A stretch of 56,435 nucleotides of DNA from Yinghuangia elevatio. Lineage in GTDB: Bacteria; Actinomycetota; Actinomycetes; Streptomycetales; Streptomycetaceae. Positions 1-8,358 of this stretch are shown piece by piece (the first letter of the stretch is position 1; every line of letters starts with the position of its first letter). The DNA is taken from assembly GCF_040649515.1 (NCBI RefSeq), contig NZ_JBEZFP010000047.1, positions 1-56,435 on the forward strand, given 5' to 3'. The position numbers and the translations under genes were made by a program. The notes below the pieces were generated by a model, which worked only from the letters and a program-made list of their open reading frames with translations, was not told the origin of the DNA and made no database searches.

Positions 1-84
1 CACCGATCGGTGCCCGGCCCTCGCCCGTCGTCCTGATCCGGCCCCGCTCCGGCCCGATCCGTCCCTGATTCGGCCCGATCCGAC
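1..84. other. Non-coding left edge with short direct repeat
   Basis: This is the gene-free left edge of the window, downstream of the efflux pump gene. The 12-mer CGGCCCGATCCG occurs twice, about 20 bases apart. I see no clear hairpin terminator and no start of another gene. A gene whose end lies beyond the window edge cannot be excluded. Confidence 0.4.
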
Positions 85-1593
85 TCAGTGCCCCGAACCG
101 CCGTCCTCCCTGGCCTGCTTCGGCATCAGGAACACGGCGCACCACGTGGCCGCCAGGACTCCGGCCATCACCAGCAGCGAGTTCGTGATGCCGTCGGTGA
201 AGCCGGCCTGGACACTCGCGGCGCCGCCTTCGGCGTAGTGGAAGAACAGCGTGCCGAAGGCCGCGACGCCCACCGCGCCGCCGAGTTGCTGCACGGCGTT
301 GAGCACGCCGGAGGCCGACCCGGTCTCCTCGAAGGACACCCCGGCGATCGCGATGTCGAAGAACGGCGCCATGATCAGGCCGACGCCGAGGCCGGTCACG
401 GCGAGCGCGGGCGTCAGGCCCCATCCGGAGACCCCGGCCGGGTCGTGGTCGACGGTGTACCAGACGGCGAGCACGCCGAGGACCTGCACGAGCAGCCCCG
501 CGTGGATCACCCGGCGGCCGAACTTCGGGGCGAGCAGGCCGCCGGAGAGTCCCGCGCCGACGGTGCAGGCGAGCGACCACGGGATGAGCGCGACCGCGGT
601 GTCCGAGGCGCTCCAGCCGTGTCCCGCCTGCAGGTACACGGTGACGATCAGCATGAACGCGACCATGGTGCTGAAGAACAGCAGGCCGACCACGAGGGCG
701 CTGGTGAAGGCGCGGTTGCGGAACAGGCTGAGCTCGACGAGCGTCGAGGCGCCCCCCGCACGGCGCCGCCGCTCGTGCCACACGAACAGCGCGAACGCCG
801 GGAGTGCCGCGGCCATCGACACGAACGCCCAGGTCGGCCAGCCGGATTCGCGGCCCTGCACGAGCGGCAGGATGATCAGGACCATCGCCGTGCTGAGCAG
901 CACCATGCCGGTCATGTCGAGGGTGACCGTACGCCGCGCGTCGACGCGGTCCCGCGGCAGCAGGCGCATCCCGGCCGCGAAGGCCGCGATGCCGATCGGC
1001 ACGTTGACGAAGAAGATGGCGCGCCAGTCGGTGCCGAACAGGTCGGCGTCGACCAGGAACCCGCCGATGATCGGGCCGGCGACCGCGCCCAGGCCCATGA
1101 CGGGGCCGAAGATGCCGAACGCGGCGGCCAGTTCGCCGGGCGGGAACATGTCACGCAGGAGGCCGAGCCCCTGCGGCACCATCATCGCCGCGGCCACGCC
1201 TTGCAGCGCTCGGTACGCGATCAGCGTCTCGGGCGAGGTGGCCAGGCCGCACAGGAGCGAGGTGGCGGCGAACGCCGCGGTGCCGACCAGGAACATCCGG
1301 CGCCGCCCGAACATGTCGCCGAGCCGGGCCCCGGTGATGAGCAGCATCGCGAACGCCAGGGTGTACGCCGCCGACATCCACTGGAGCTGGCTGTAACTGC
1401 CGCCGAGCGCTGACTCGATGCGGGGGCCCGCGACGCTGGTGATCGTGCTGTCCAGCAGGTCCATGAGCTCGGCGCCGAGGATGACGAAGAGCGCGAGCCA
1501 GCGCCACTTGTAGGGGGTGGCCCGTGGTGGCGCCTCGCCATCGGCGGCGCCGTGCACCCGCGGGTCTGCGGTCGTCACGTCGGTAGTGGTCAC
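85..1593 (-). CDS. MFS drug efflux transporter, DHA2 (14-helix) type
   Basis: This is an inner-membrane proton-coupled exporter of the DHA2 branch of the major facilitator superfamily, probably for drugs or other toxic organics. The protein is about 502 residues with roughly 14 hydrophobic segments. The first helix carries the DHA2-type motif LDSTITSVAGP, followed by the helix 2-3 loop GDMFGRRR and the motif-C-like GPVMGLGAVAGPIIGG. I chose the GTG at 1593 because it has an AGGGGGA ribosome site just upstream and the conserved protein begins right after it. A longer open frame runs back through the operator region and is implausible as protein. It is divergent from a TetR gene with five palindromes between them, so substrate-induced derepression is the likely control. 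The substrate is unknown. Confidence 0.93.
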   Translation of the reverse strand: MTTTDVTTADPRVHGAADGEAPPRATPYKWRWLALFVILGAELMDLLDSTITSVAGPRIESALGGSYSQLQWMSAAYTLAFAMLLITGARLGDMFGRRRMFLVGTAAFAATSLLCGLATSPETLIAYRALQGVAAAMMVPQGLGLLRDMFPPGELAAAFGIFGPVMGLGAVAGPIIGGFLVDADLFGTDWRAIFFVNVPIGIAAFAAGMRLLPRDRVDARRTVTLDMTGMVLLSTAMVLIILPLVQGRESGWPTWAFVSMAAALPAFALFVWHERRRRAGGASTLVELSLFRNRAFTSALVVGLLFFSTMVAFMLIVTVYLQAGHGWSASDTAVALIPWSLACTVGAGLSGGLLAPKFGRRVIHAGLLVQVLGVLAVWYTVDHDPAGVSGWGLTPALAVTGLGVGLIMAPFFDIAIAGVSFEETGSASGVLNAVQQLGGAVGVAAFGTLFFHYAEGGAASVQAGFTDGITNSLLVMAGVLAATWCAVFLMPKQAREDGGSGH

Positions 1594-1628
1594 GGGATCC
1601 CCCTGGAGGAAGCGGTTCGCGAGCGGTC

Positions 1629-1714
1629 CGAACGCCGTTCGTCTTACGAACGCCGTTCGTTTACTACGAACACTGTTATAGGTACGAACAGTGTTCGCGT
1701 CAAGTACAGTGTTC
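1629..1714. promoter_or_regulatory. Array of five TetR-type operator palindromes
   Basis: Five copies of a palindrome of the form CGAAC-R-N-Y-GTTCG lie in 86 bases between the divergent pump and regulator genes. Copies at 1629-1641 and 1646-1660 read CGAACGCCGTTCG. The copy at 1684-1698 reads CGAACAGTGTTCG. The copies at 1666-1680 and 1705-1714 are degenerate or half sites. The layout suggests cooperative binding of the adjacent TetR protein and control of both promoters. Confidence 0.8.
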
Positions 1715-1738
1715 GCACCGAGTCCCGGAGGTGATGTG

Positions 1739-2566
1739 GTGTCCGACGTTCCCGAGGTCCCGACGCCCGCGTGGCGCACGGCCCGCAAACCCGCGCGCGC
1801 ACCGCGCAAGCCCCCGGTCACCGCGGAGGCGATCGTCGATGCGGCACTCGAGATCGTCGACACGGAAGGCCTCGAAGCCCTCTCCATGCGCGGGGTCGCG
1901 CAGCGCCTCGACACCGGGGCCGCGACGCTCTACGCCCACGTGCAGAACAAGGACGAACTGCTCGAACTGGTCCTGGACCGGGTGAACGGCGAAGTGCGGC
2001 TGCCCGAGCCCGACCCCGAGCGCTGGCAGCAGCAAGTGCGGGAGTCGGCACGGCAGATCCGGGACGTGTACGCGGCCCACAACGACCTCGCGAAGGCCAG
2101 CTTCGGCAAGGTCCCGACGATGCCGAACAGCCTCACCGCGATCGAGGGCATGCTCGCCCTGCTCAAGGCCGGGGACCTGCCCGACCGGGTCGTGTCGTGG
2201 GCCGCCGACCTGCTCGCCCTCTACACGACCTCGGCAGCGTTCGAGCAGGGGCTGCTGGGCCTGGAGGAGCGCCGGAACCCCGGGGCCACGGACAAGTACT
2301 TCCGGCAGCTCGGGGAGTTCTTCTTCGCCCTTCCGCCGGAACGATTCCCCACCCTGACCAGCATGCTCGCGTCGATGATCGAAGGCGACGGCGACGAGCG
2401 GTTCGACTTCGGGATCGACGTCATCACGCTCGGCCTGCGGGCGTACGCCGACCGCATGCTCGCCGAGAAGGCCGCGGAGGCCGGGGCGGAAGCCGGTGCG
2501 GCCGACGGTGAGGGCGCCGCCGCGACCGACCGACCCGCCACCGCCGCGGACGGCTCCACGAACTGA
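1739..2566 (+). CDS. TetR/AcrR family transcriptional regulator
   Basis: This is a DNA-binding repressor of about 275 residues, probably controlling the divergent MFS pump and itself. The N-terminal helix-turn-helix lies at about residues 25-70, with the typical pattern AALEIVDTEGLEALSMRG followed by GAATLYAHVQNKDEL. The rest is a helical ligand-binding domain of the TetR_C type. The last 35 residues are an Ala/Glu-rich, probably disordered tail, which is unusual for the family. The start is the GTG at 1739, 7 bases after GGAGG. An upstream ATG at 1691 lies inside the operator array and is unlikely. The ligand is unknown. Confidence 0.9.
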   Translation: MSDVPEVPTPAWRTARKPARAPRKPPVTAEAIVDAALEIVDTEGLEALSMRGVAQRLDTGAATLYAHVQNKDELLELVLDRVNGEVRLPEPDPERWQQQVRESARQIRDVYAAHNDLAKASFGKVPTMPNSLTAIEGMLALLKAGDLPDRVVSWAADLLALYTTSAAFEQGLLGLEERRNPGATDKYFRQLGEFFFALPPERFPTLTSMLASMIEGDGDERFDFGIDVITLGLRAYADRMLAEKAAEAGAEAGAADGEGAAATDRPATAADGSTN

Positions 2567-2593
2567 CCGGGCGAACTCCCGTGCGGGCCGCCG

Positions 2594-3826
2594 CTACCCG
2601 CGCGACCGCACCGGCGCGGCGGTGCTGCCCACGGCCACCGCGCCGGTGCGCTTCGGCTCCGCGCGTACCGGGGTCAGGGCCGCGGCCGCGAGAGGGATGG
2701 CCGCGCAGATCCCGTACGCCGCGGCGTACCCCGGCCCGCCGATCACGATCGCGAACACCGGGGGCCCGACGGCCGCCGTCAGGTTCTGTGCGGTGTTCTG
2801 GATGCCCAGTGCGCGTCCCGCCCAGGCGCTGCCCGCGAGTTCGGCGACCGAGGTGAAGGCCACCCCGTTCCAGCACACCGTCGCCACGGACGCGACCAGC
2901 AGGGCGACGATCGCGGGCCACGAGCTCAGCCACGCGGCCAGCGCCAGGGCGGCGACGGCGGCGGAGTTGGCCAGCGAGAGCCTGCGCATGGGTATCAGCC
3001 GGGACCCCATGCGGTCCGACCACGCCCCCACGACCAGCCGGGAGACCGCCGCGACGCCCTGCACCGCGGCCAGCAGGCGGCCCGCCGACGTCGCCGTCCA
3101 ACCGTGGTCCTGCACCAGGTAGTCCGCGGAGTAGGAGACCACCACGAACTGCGGTATCACCAGCAGCGCGCTCGCCGCGTGGATTCGGTAGAGCACCGGA
3201 GTGCCGTACGGCGAGCCCGACTTCGCGGCGCCCTCGACCGCGGCCGCGCGCGGCGGGTCGACGACGAACAGCGCGATCGCGATCCCGGCCAGCACGCAGA
3301 AGGCCAGAGGGAACAGCAGCGCCGCACCGAAGCCGTACGCGGTCCCGATCGGCGGCAGCACCAGCGCCGCCGCCACCATGCCCAGCGGCTGCGCCATCTG
3401 CCGTACGCCCATGGCGACTCCGCGTTGCTCCGGGCCGAACCAGCCCAGGACGACGCGCCCGCTCGCCGCGTTGACCGAGGCACTCGCCGCACCCGCGACG
3501 GCGAGCCACGAGCCCGTCCAGACGACTCCGTCGCCGGCGACCGCCAAGCCCATGGCGCCGCCCGCCAGCAGCAGACCGGAGGCCATGACGACGCGCTCGC
3601 CGAACCGGTCGGCGGCGGCACCCCACAGGACCAGGGTGCACATGAGCCCGATCGTCGGACACGTGACGAGAACGCCCGCGGACGTCAGCGACAGGCCCTC
3701 CTCGGCGCGCAACACCGGGACGAGGTAGGCGAGTCCGTAGAGGAACACGCACGACGCACACTGCGCGGTCATGCCGATGCCGAGCATCAGCCACCGCCGG
3801 TTCGAGTCCCCGCCTCCCGCAGTCAT
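2594..3826 (-). CDS. MFS transporter (12-helix type)
   Basis: This is a major facilitator superfamily permease of 410 residues with about 12 hydrophobic segments. It has the loop 2-3 motif GAAADRFGERVV, and a related loop in the second half (GAWSDRMGSRLIPMRR). The overall pattern resembles CynX/NimT or monocarboxylate-type MFS permeases, but the substrate cannot be read from the sequence. The start is the ATG at 3826 with GGGGGAGGGG upstream; the open frame continues upstream without a plausible start. It runs opposite to the P1 peptidase gene, with a 16-base palindrome in the shared promoter region. Its 3' end meets the TetR gene convergently with a 27-base gap. Confidence 0.88.
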   Translation of the reverse strand: MTAGGGDSNRRWLMLGIGMTAQCASCVFLYGLAYLVPVLRAEEGLSLTSAGVLVTCPTIGLMCTLVLWGAAADRFGERVVMASGLLLAGGAMGLAVAGDGVVWTGSWLAVAGAASASVNAASGRVVLGWFGPEQRGVAMGVRQMAQPLGMVAAALVLPPIGTAYGFGAALLFPLAFCVLAGIAIALFVVDPPRAAAVEGAAKSGSPYGTPVLYRIHAASALLVIPQFVVVSYSADYLVQDHGWTATSAGRLLAAVQGVAAVSRLVVGAWSDRMGSRLIPMRRLSLANSAAVAALALAAWLSSWPAIVALLVASVATVCWNGVAFTSVAELAGSAWAGRALGIQNTAQNLTAAVGPPVFAIVIGGPGYAAAYGICAAIPLAAAALTPVRAEPKRTGAVAVGSTAAPVRSRG

Positions 3827-3878
3827 GCGCACCCCTCCCCCGCCGGACCACCCCGGCGGAACAGCATGCACATTACAC

Positions 3879-3894
3879 CGAATCTCATGATTCG
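3879..3894. promoter_or_regulatory. Palindrome between MFS and P1 peptidase genes
   Basis: CGAATC-TCAT-GATTCG is a perfect 6+6 inverted repeat in the 182-base divergent intergenic region. It lies 53 bases upstream of the MFS start and 115 upstream of the peptidase start. The position suits an operator. No regulator gene is directly adjacent apart from the TetR gene at 1739, whose own sites differ. Confidence 0.45.
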
Positions 3895-4008
3895 AGATCT
3901 GTTTCTCACATAGTGGATCAGCGTGCGCTCGGTGCGGCGCGTCGGACGCGGAATCGCCGGACACGGTGTGATCGTCGAACCGAACCCCCGCCGACCAGGA
4001 GGCCCCTC

Positions 4009-5166
4009 ATGAGCAAGCCCGTCCCGACGTCCGACGCGACGGCCCCGTACGCCCCGACTCCCGGCCCACGCAACGCTCTTACCGATGTCCTTGGGCTCCG
4101 CGTCGGGCACGCGTCCTACACCGGTGACGGCGCCCTCACCGGGGTCACCGTCGTGCTCGCCCCGCCCGGCGGTGCGGTCGCGGCGGTCGACGTACGCGGC
4201 GGCGGCCCCGGTACACGCGAGACCGACGCCCTGGACCCGCGCAACCTCGTGCCGCGCATCGAGGCGATCGCCCTCACGGGTGGCAGCGCGTACGGACTCG
4301 ACGCCGTGTCGGGCGTTGTCGCCTGGCTGGAGGACCAGGGCCGCGGGTTCCCCGTCGGCGAGGCCCCGCACGAGGTCGTCCCGGTGGTGCCCGCGGCCAC
4401 CGTCTTCGACCTGGGCCGGGGCGGGGACTTCCGCCGCCGCCCGGACGCCGCGCTCGGCCGACTGGCCGTCGAGCGCGCCGCCGCCTCATCGGAAGGTGCG
4501 GCGGTGCCGACCGGCTGCGTCGGGGCCGGCGCCGGCGCGGTGGTAGGCGGACTCAAAGGCGGTGTGGGAACGGCGAGTTGCGTCCTGGAGGGCGGGGTGA
4601 CGGTGGCAGCCGTCGCGGTCGTCAATGCGGCGGGGTCGGCCGTCGACCCGGTCGGCGGGCTGCCCTACGGCGTCGGCCTGGGCCTGCCCGGCGAGTTCCC
4701 GCTGTCCGCCCCCGAGCACGGCGAACACGCCGCCGCGCTCGACCGGTTCGCCGCGGACGGCCCGGACGGCGCCGCCGACGGCCCGCCGCCCCTGAACACG
4801 ACCATCGCCGTCGTGGCGACAGATGCCGCACTGACGCGCGCTCAGGCCCACAAGATGGCCGGCACCGCACACGACGGCCTGGCCCGGGCGCTGCGCCCCG
4901 TACACACGCTCTACGACGGCGACACGGTCTTCGCGATGGCGACGGGCGCCAAACCGCTGCCGGCCGTGCCCGCCGACACCCCGTACGGAATCGACGCGGA
5001 GACGGCCGCGTTGGCCGCGATCCAGGCCGCGGCGGCGGACGTCCTGACCCGCGCGGTGGTCGACGGACTGCTTGCGGCGGAATCGGCGGAAATGGCCGCC
5101 GGGACGGTGCCTTCCTATCGCTCGCTGTATCCGAACGCGGCAGTCCGTTACCGTCCGCGCAACTGA
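4009..5166 (+). CDS. P1 family peptidase (DmpA/NylC-type N-terminal nucleophile hydrolase)
   Basis: This is a hydrolase of the DmpA (L-aminopeptidase/D-amidase) and NylC (6-aminohexanoate oligomer hydrolase) family, peptidase family P1, of 385 residues. Members cut their own chain and use the new N-terminal Ser or Thr as nucleophile. The self-cleavage motif is visible as LNTTIAVVATDA, with Asn263 and Thr264 matching the Asn/Thr pair of NylC. Upstream family motifs are TDVLGLRVGHA near the N terminus, LTGGSAYGLDA and GCVGAGAGAVVGG. The length suits a single precursor. The start is the ATG at 4009 with AGGAGG 6 bases upstream. It may act on peptides or amide oligomers; the substrate is unknown. 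Confidence 0.9.
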   Translation: MSKPVPTSDATAPYAPTPGPRNALTDVLGLRVGHASYTGDGALTGVTVVLAPPGGAVAAVDVRGGGPGTRETDALDPRNLVPRIEAIALTGGSAYGLDAVSGVVAWLEDQGRGFPVGEAPHEVVPVVPAATVFDLGRGGDFRRRPDAALGRLAVERAAASSEGAAVPTGCVGAGAGAVVGGLKGGVGTASCVLEGGVTVAAVAVVNAAGSAVDPVGGLPYGVGLGLPGEFPLSAPEHGEHAAALDRFAADGPDGAADGPPPLNTTIAVVATDAALTRAQAHKMAGTAHDGLARALRPVHTLYDGDTVFAMATGAKPLPAVPADTPYGIDAETAALAAIQAAAADVLTRAVVDGLLAAESAEMAAGTVPSYRSLYPNAAVRYRPRN

Positions 5167-5428
5167 ATTCCCCACCCATGGCCCATCATTCCGGAGGGAA
5201 CGGACGAATATCTCCAGTCCGGAATGCGCACCACCCGTACCAGCCGTCAAGATCAACAAAAAACGTCCGGTTAGCGTGCAGTGCACACGGACTTGCCGAG
5301 CCCATATCATCGGCCCGCAGCGATCGCATTTCCGGTTTCCCGTCGGGCGCTTCGTCGTTCGGCCGTCGACCCGTGATCTGCGTGCGCGGGGGACGAAGGC
5401 ACGCCAACGATCTAGGAGGCTCGGTGAA
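5167..5428. other. Intergenic leader of MHYT gene 1
   Basis: This 262-base stretch is comparatively AT-rich and includes a run of A (CAACAAAAAACG) near 5250. The palindrome GTGCAGTGCAC lies at about 5277-5287. It probably holds the promoter of the MHYT gene. I could not assign a confident -10/-35 pair and see no terminator hairpin for the peptidase gene. Confidence 0.35.
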
Positions 5429-6496
5429 ATGGGGACGATCGACCATTTCTCGTCAGGACCCATCACCCCCGCACTCGCATATGTGATGTCGTGCATGGGC
5501 TCCGCGCTGGGCCTTCTGTGCACGTCGCGAGCGCGTGCCGCACAAGGCTGGGCCCGCGGCCGGTGGCTGGTACTCGCCGCCCTGTCGATCGGCGGAACCG
5601 GAATCTGGGTCATGCATTTCATCGCGATGCTCGGATTCTCGGTCGACGGAACTCCGATTCGCTACGAGGTGCGTCGCACGATCATCAGTCTGATCGTCGC
5701 GGTGGTCGTCGTCGGAATCGGCCTGACGATCGTGGGGTACGCGGGCAACCGCGTCGCCGCGCTGCTCCTGGGCGGCACGCTGACCGGCGGCGGGGTGGCC
5801 AGCATGCACTATCTCGGGATGTCCGCGATGTGGCTGCGCGGCTCGGTCGAGTACGACACCCTGATCGTCGCGCTCTCGGTGGGAATCGCGGTGGTCGCGG
5901 CCACCGCCGCATTGTGGATGGCATTCAACATCAGAGGCGCCGTGGCGACCACCGCGGCGGCTTTGATCATGGGCCTCGCGGTAAGCGGAATGCACTACAC
6001 CGGAATGTCGTCGATGAGCGTCGACATGAGTGGCACGAGCGCCGCCTCGCACGGCGCCGATCCCGTGCAGTTCCTGGCCCCGTTGATCACCGGAATCAGC
6101 CTCTTCACGTTTGTCACGCTGTTCATCGTGGCGCTCTCCCCGACCGAGGAGGAAATGCGCGAGGAGGCCGAACTCGGCGCCCGGCTCACCAGATTGACCC
6201 AGGACCAGGTGATCCGCCGGCGTACCACCGTCCGGGCCGCCCGGCCCACTCGCCGGGCAGCCCGCCCGGCACCCCAGCCGCCCGGCCCGGACGACACCGT
6301 CGACGATTCCGTCTGGGGCCGTCCCGGATTCACCGCGCCGAACGTGCAGCGGCCCGACGGGAACGGAAACGGAATTCCGAATTCCCCGCCGAGGCGCGGC
6401 GGCCGGCCGATGCCGCAGCGCCGTCCCGGCGAGTCCCGGCCGCCGGGCGAAGGGCCCGGGACGCACGAGGACTTCTTCCGCAATCCGCGCCGATAG
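5429..6496 (+). CDS. MHYT domain membrane sensor protein (paralog 1)
   Basis: This is an integral membrane protein of 355 residues with a seven-helix MHYT domain (about residues 10-245). It carries the three signature motifs MHFIAM, MHYLGM and MHYTGM on alternate helices. MHYT domains are thought to bind copper or sense diatomic gases (O2, CO, NO) through their Met and His residues; that is family knowledge and is not proven for this protein. No GGDEF or EAL output domain follows. Instead there is a charged Arg/Pro-rich tail of about 110 residues, probably cytoplasmic and disordered. The start is the ATG at 5429 after AGGAGG (5414-5419). A second MHYT gene lies 1.9 kb downstream, with an amidase-like gene between them. 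Confidence 0.9.
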   Translation: MGTIDHFSSGPITPALAYVMSCMGSALGLLCTSRARAAQGWARGRWLVLAALSIGGTGIWVMHFIAMLGFSVDGTPIRYEVRRTIISLIVAVVVVGIGLTIVGYAGNRVAALLLGGTLTGGGVASMHYLGMSAMWLRGSVEYDTLIVALSVGIAVVAATAALWMAFNIRGAVATTAAALIMGLAVSGMHYTGMSSMSVDMSGTSAASHGADPVQFLAPLITGISLFTFVTLFIVALSPTEEEMREEAELGARLTRLTQDQVIRRRTTVRAARPTRRAARPAPQPPGPDDTVDDSVWGRPGFTAPNVQRPDGNGNGIPNSPPRRGGRPMPQRRPGESRPPGEGPGTHEDFFRNPRR

Positions 6497-6540
6497 CGGG
6501 GCCGGGGGCGACGGGCCCTGCCGTCCCCTCGGCGGTCAAC

Positions 6541-6640
6541 CGGACCGACCGCCGGACCGGCAGCCGGACCGGCAGCGGGCCGACAACCGGCCGACAGCCC
6601 GACCGGCAGCGGGCCGACAGTCGGACCGACCGCGAGTCCG
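6541..6640. repeat. Short GC-rich direct repeats before amidase-like gene
   Basis: The 294-base gap between MHYT gene 1 and the amidase-like gene contains imperfect repeats built from CCGGACCGGCAG and CGGGCCGACA. The 19-mer GACCGGCAGCGGGCCGACA occurs exactly twice, at 6567-6585 and 6601-6619. No open frame here looks like protein. The function is unknown. Confidence 0.6.
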
Positions 6641-6790
6641 GCACGGCGCGGACGGCCCTGCCGGGCGGCCCTTCTGACGATCCGTAACGCCCCGGACACG
6701 CCCGGGTGACGCACCCGCAACCCCTGCGTCGCAGGCTGTTCCGCAAACGATCCGGCCCCGGAGCGGAGCCCAGCAGGGGGAGGCAGGCGC

Positions 6791-8161
6791 ATGCCCGAGC
6801 CGATGTCCGTCGTCGCGACAGCCCGCGCGCTGCGGGACGGCAGGACCACGTCCCTCGAACTCGTCGCGGCGGCACTGGAACGGGCCGACAGATTCGGCGT
6901 GCGCCTGGGCACGTTCGCCCACCGGCGCGACGACGAGGCGCTGTTCGAGGCGGAGCGCGCCGACGCCGACCGCGAGGCCGGCCGCGCCCGCGGACCGCTG
7001 CACGGCGTCCCGCTCGGCGTACGCGACCTGCTGGGCAGTTCCAGCGCCGTCGCCCGGCTGCGCGCCGCCGGGGCGATCGTGCTCGGCGCCACCACCGCGA
7101 TGGAGTTCACCATCGGCCTGCCCGACCCCGGCCGCCCGACCCTGGTGCCGCGCAACCCGTGGAACCCCGCGACGTGGGCGGGCGGCGGCTGTTCGGGCAC
7201 CGCGAACGGCGTGGCCGCAGGCATCTTCCCCGCCGGCGTCGGGGCGGACGGCGCGGCCGGCATCCGCATGCCGGCCGCGTTCTGCGGGGTGACCGGACTG
7301 CGCCCGACCAGCGGGCGGGTGCCGAGCCCGGTGGACGACGCGCGCGACGGCAGGCCGCTCGACCACATCGGTCCGGTGGCTCGGACCGCCGAGGACTGCG
7401 CCCTCATGCTGTCGGTCATGGCCGGGTACGACGCGGCCGACCACCGCTGCGCGGACCGGGCGGTCCCCGACTACCCGGCCCTGCTCACCGGCGACCTGGA
7501 GGGCGTCCGGGTCGGCGTGGACCCCTTGCTGCGGATCGGCGGCGACCTCGCCGACCCCGCGCTCGCGCTGCGCTTCGGCTCCGCGCTCGACGTGCTGGCC
7601 GCCGCGGGTGCGGTGATCGTCGACGTGGAACTCCCGTTCGTACGCAAGTTGTACGCCGCCGACATGCTCACCCTCGCGGCCGAGGCGCTGGCCCACCACG
7701 CCCCCGATCTGACCACCCGCTGGGAGGAGTTCGGCCAGGTGGGGCGCACGGCGTTCAGCACCGGAGCGTTCTACACGGCGGCGGACTTCGTACGCGCGCA
7801 GGCCGTGCGCCGCACCGGGCAGCGGGCCGTCAACGGCCTGCTGGACGAGGTGGACCTCGTCGTGACGCCGACCGCGACCGTCGGGGCGCCGCGCGTGGAC
7901 ACCCTCGATACCCCCGGGTTCATGGCGGTGTTCCGTTCGGCGGTGCACACGCCGTACTGGAGTGCGGTCGGCAACCCGACGCTGTCGGTGCCGATCGGTT
8001 TCGGCGACGGCGGGCTGCCGCTCGGGATGCAGATCTCCGGCCGGCCGTTCGACGAAGCCACCGTGCTGCGGGCCGGCGAGGCGTACCAGCGGCGGGCCGC
8101 ATGGCACGACGAAGTTCCGGACATGCGCGGGAAGTTGGCCAGCATCCCGGCCGCCGCCTGA
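6791..8161 (+). CDS. Amidase signature family protein lacking the catalytic triad (probable pseudoenzyme)
   Basis: This protein of 456 residues has the amidase signature fold: the N-terminal GVPLGVRDLL segment, the Gly/Ser-rich core around residues 130-165, MPAAFCGVTGLRPTSGRV, and the C-terminal GNPTLSVPIGF region. The Ser-cisSer-Lys triad is gone. The usual Lys of the VKD motif is Arg78. The cis-Ser position aligns to Gly133 (local sequence GGGCSGT). The nucleophile Ser of the TGGSIR motif is Gly157 (local DGAAGIR). The 24-residue spacing between the last two positions is kept, so the alignment is firm. About 15-25 residues that normally follow the Lys motif are missing. The start is the ATG at 6791 with GGAGG upstream. 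It cannot act as a classical amidase; a binding or regulatory role is inferred. It lies between two MHYT membrane genes. Confidence 0.85.
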   Translation: MPEPMSVVATARALRDGRTTSLELVAAALERADRFGVRLGTFAHRRDDEALFEAERADADREAGRARGPLHGVPLGVRDLLGSSSAVARLRAAGAIVLGATTAMEFTIGLPDPGRPTLVPRNPWNPATWAGGGCSGTANGVAAGIFPAGVGADGAAGIRMPAAFCGVTGLRPTSGRVPSPVDDARDGRPLDHIGPVARTAEDCALMLSVMAGYDAADHRCADRAVPDYPALLTGDLEGVRVGVDPLLRIGGDLADPALALRFGSALDVLAAAGAVIVDVELPFVRKLYAADMLTLAAEALAHHAPDLTTRWEEFGQVGRTAFSTGAFYTAADFVRAQAVRRTGQRAVNGLLDEVDLVVTPTATVGAPRVDTLDTPGFMAVFRSAVHTPYWSAVGNPTLSVPIGFGDGGLPLGMQISGRPFDEATVLRAGEAYQRRAAWHDEVPDMRGKLASIPAAA

Positions 8162-8358
8162 GCGCCCCGGGACGCCGCGCGCCGTCCGCGCGCCCGCGTA
8201 CGCTCCCGTGGGCCGGGCGTACTATACGCCCGCGCACGGAGCATGCGGACGATTCCCGGCACTTTGCGGAAACAGCGCATCACGCGCGGTCACGCTGGTG
8301 ACCGAGAGGAGGGCCGTGGTCCCCGCGAACGAGCGGGCACGCCGCGGCGCGAACCACC

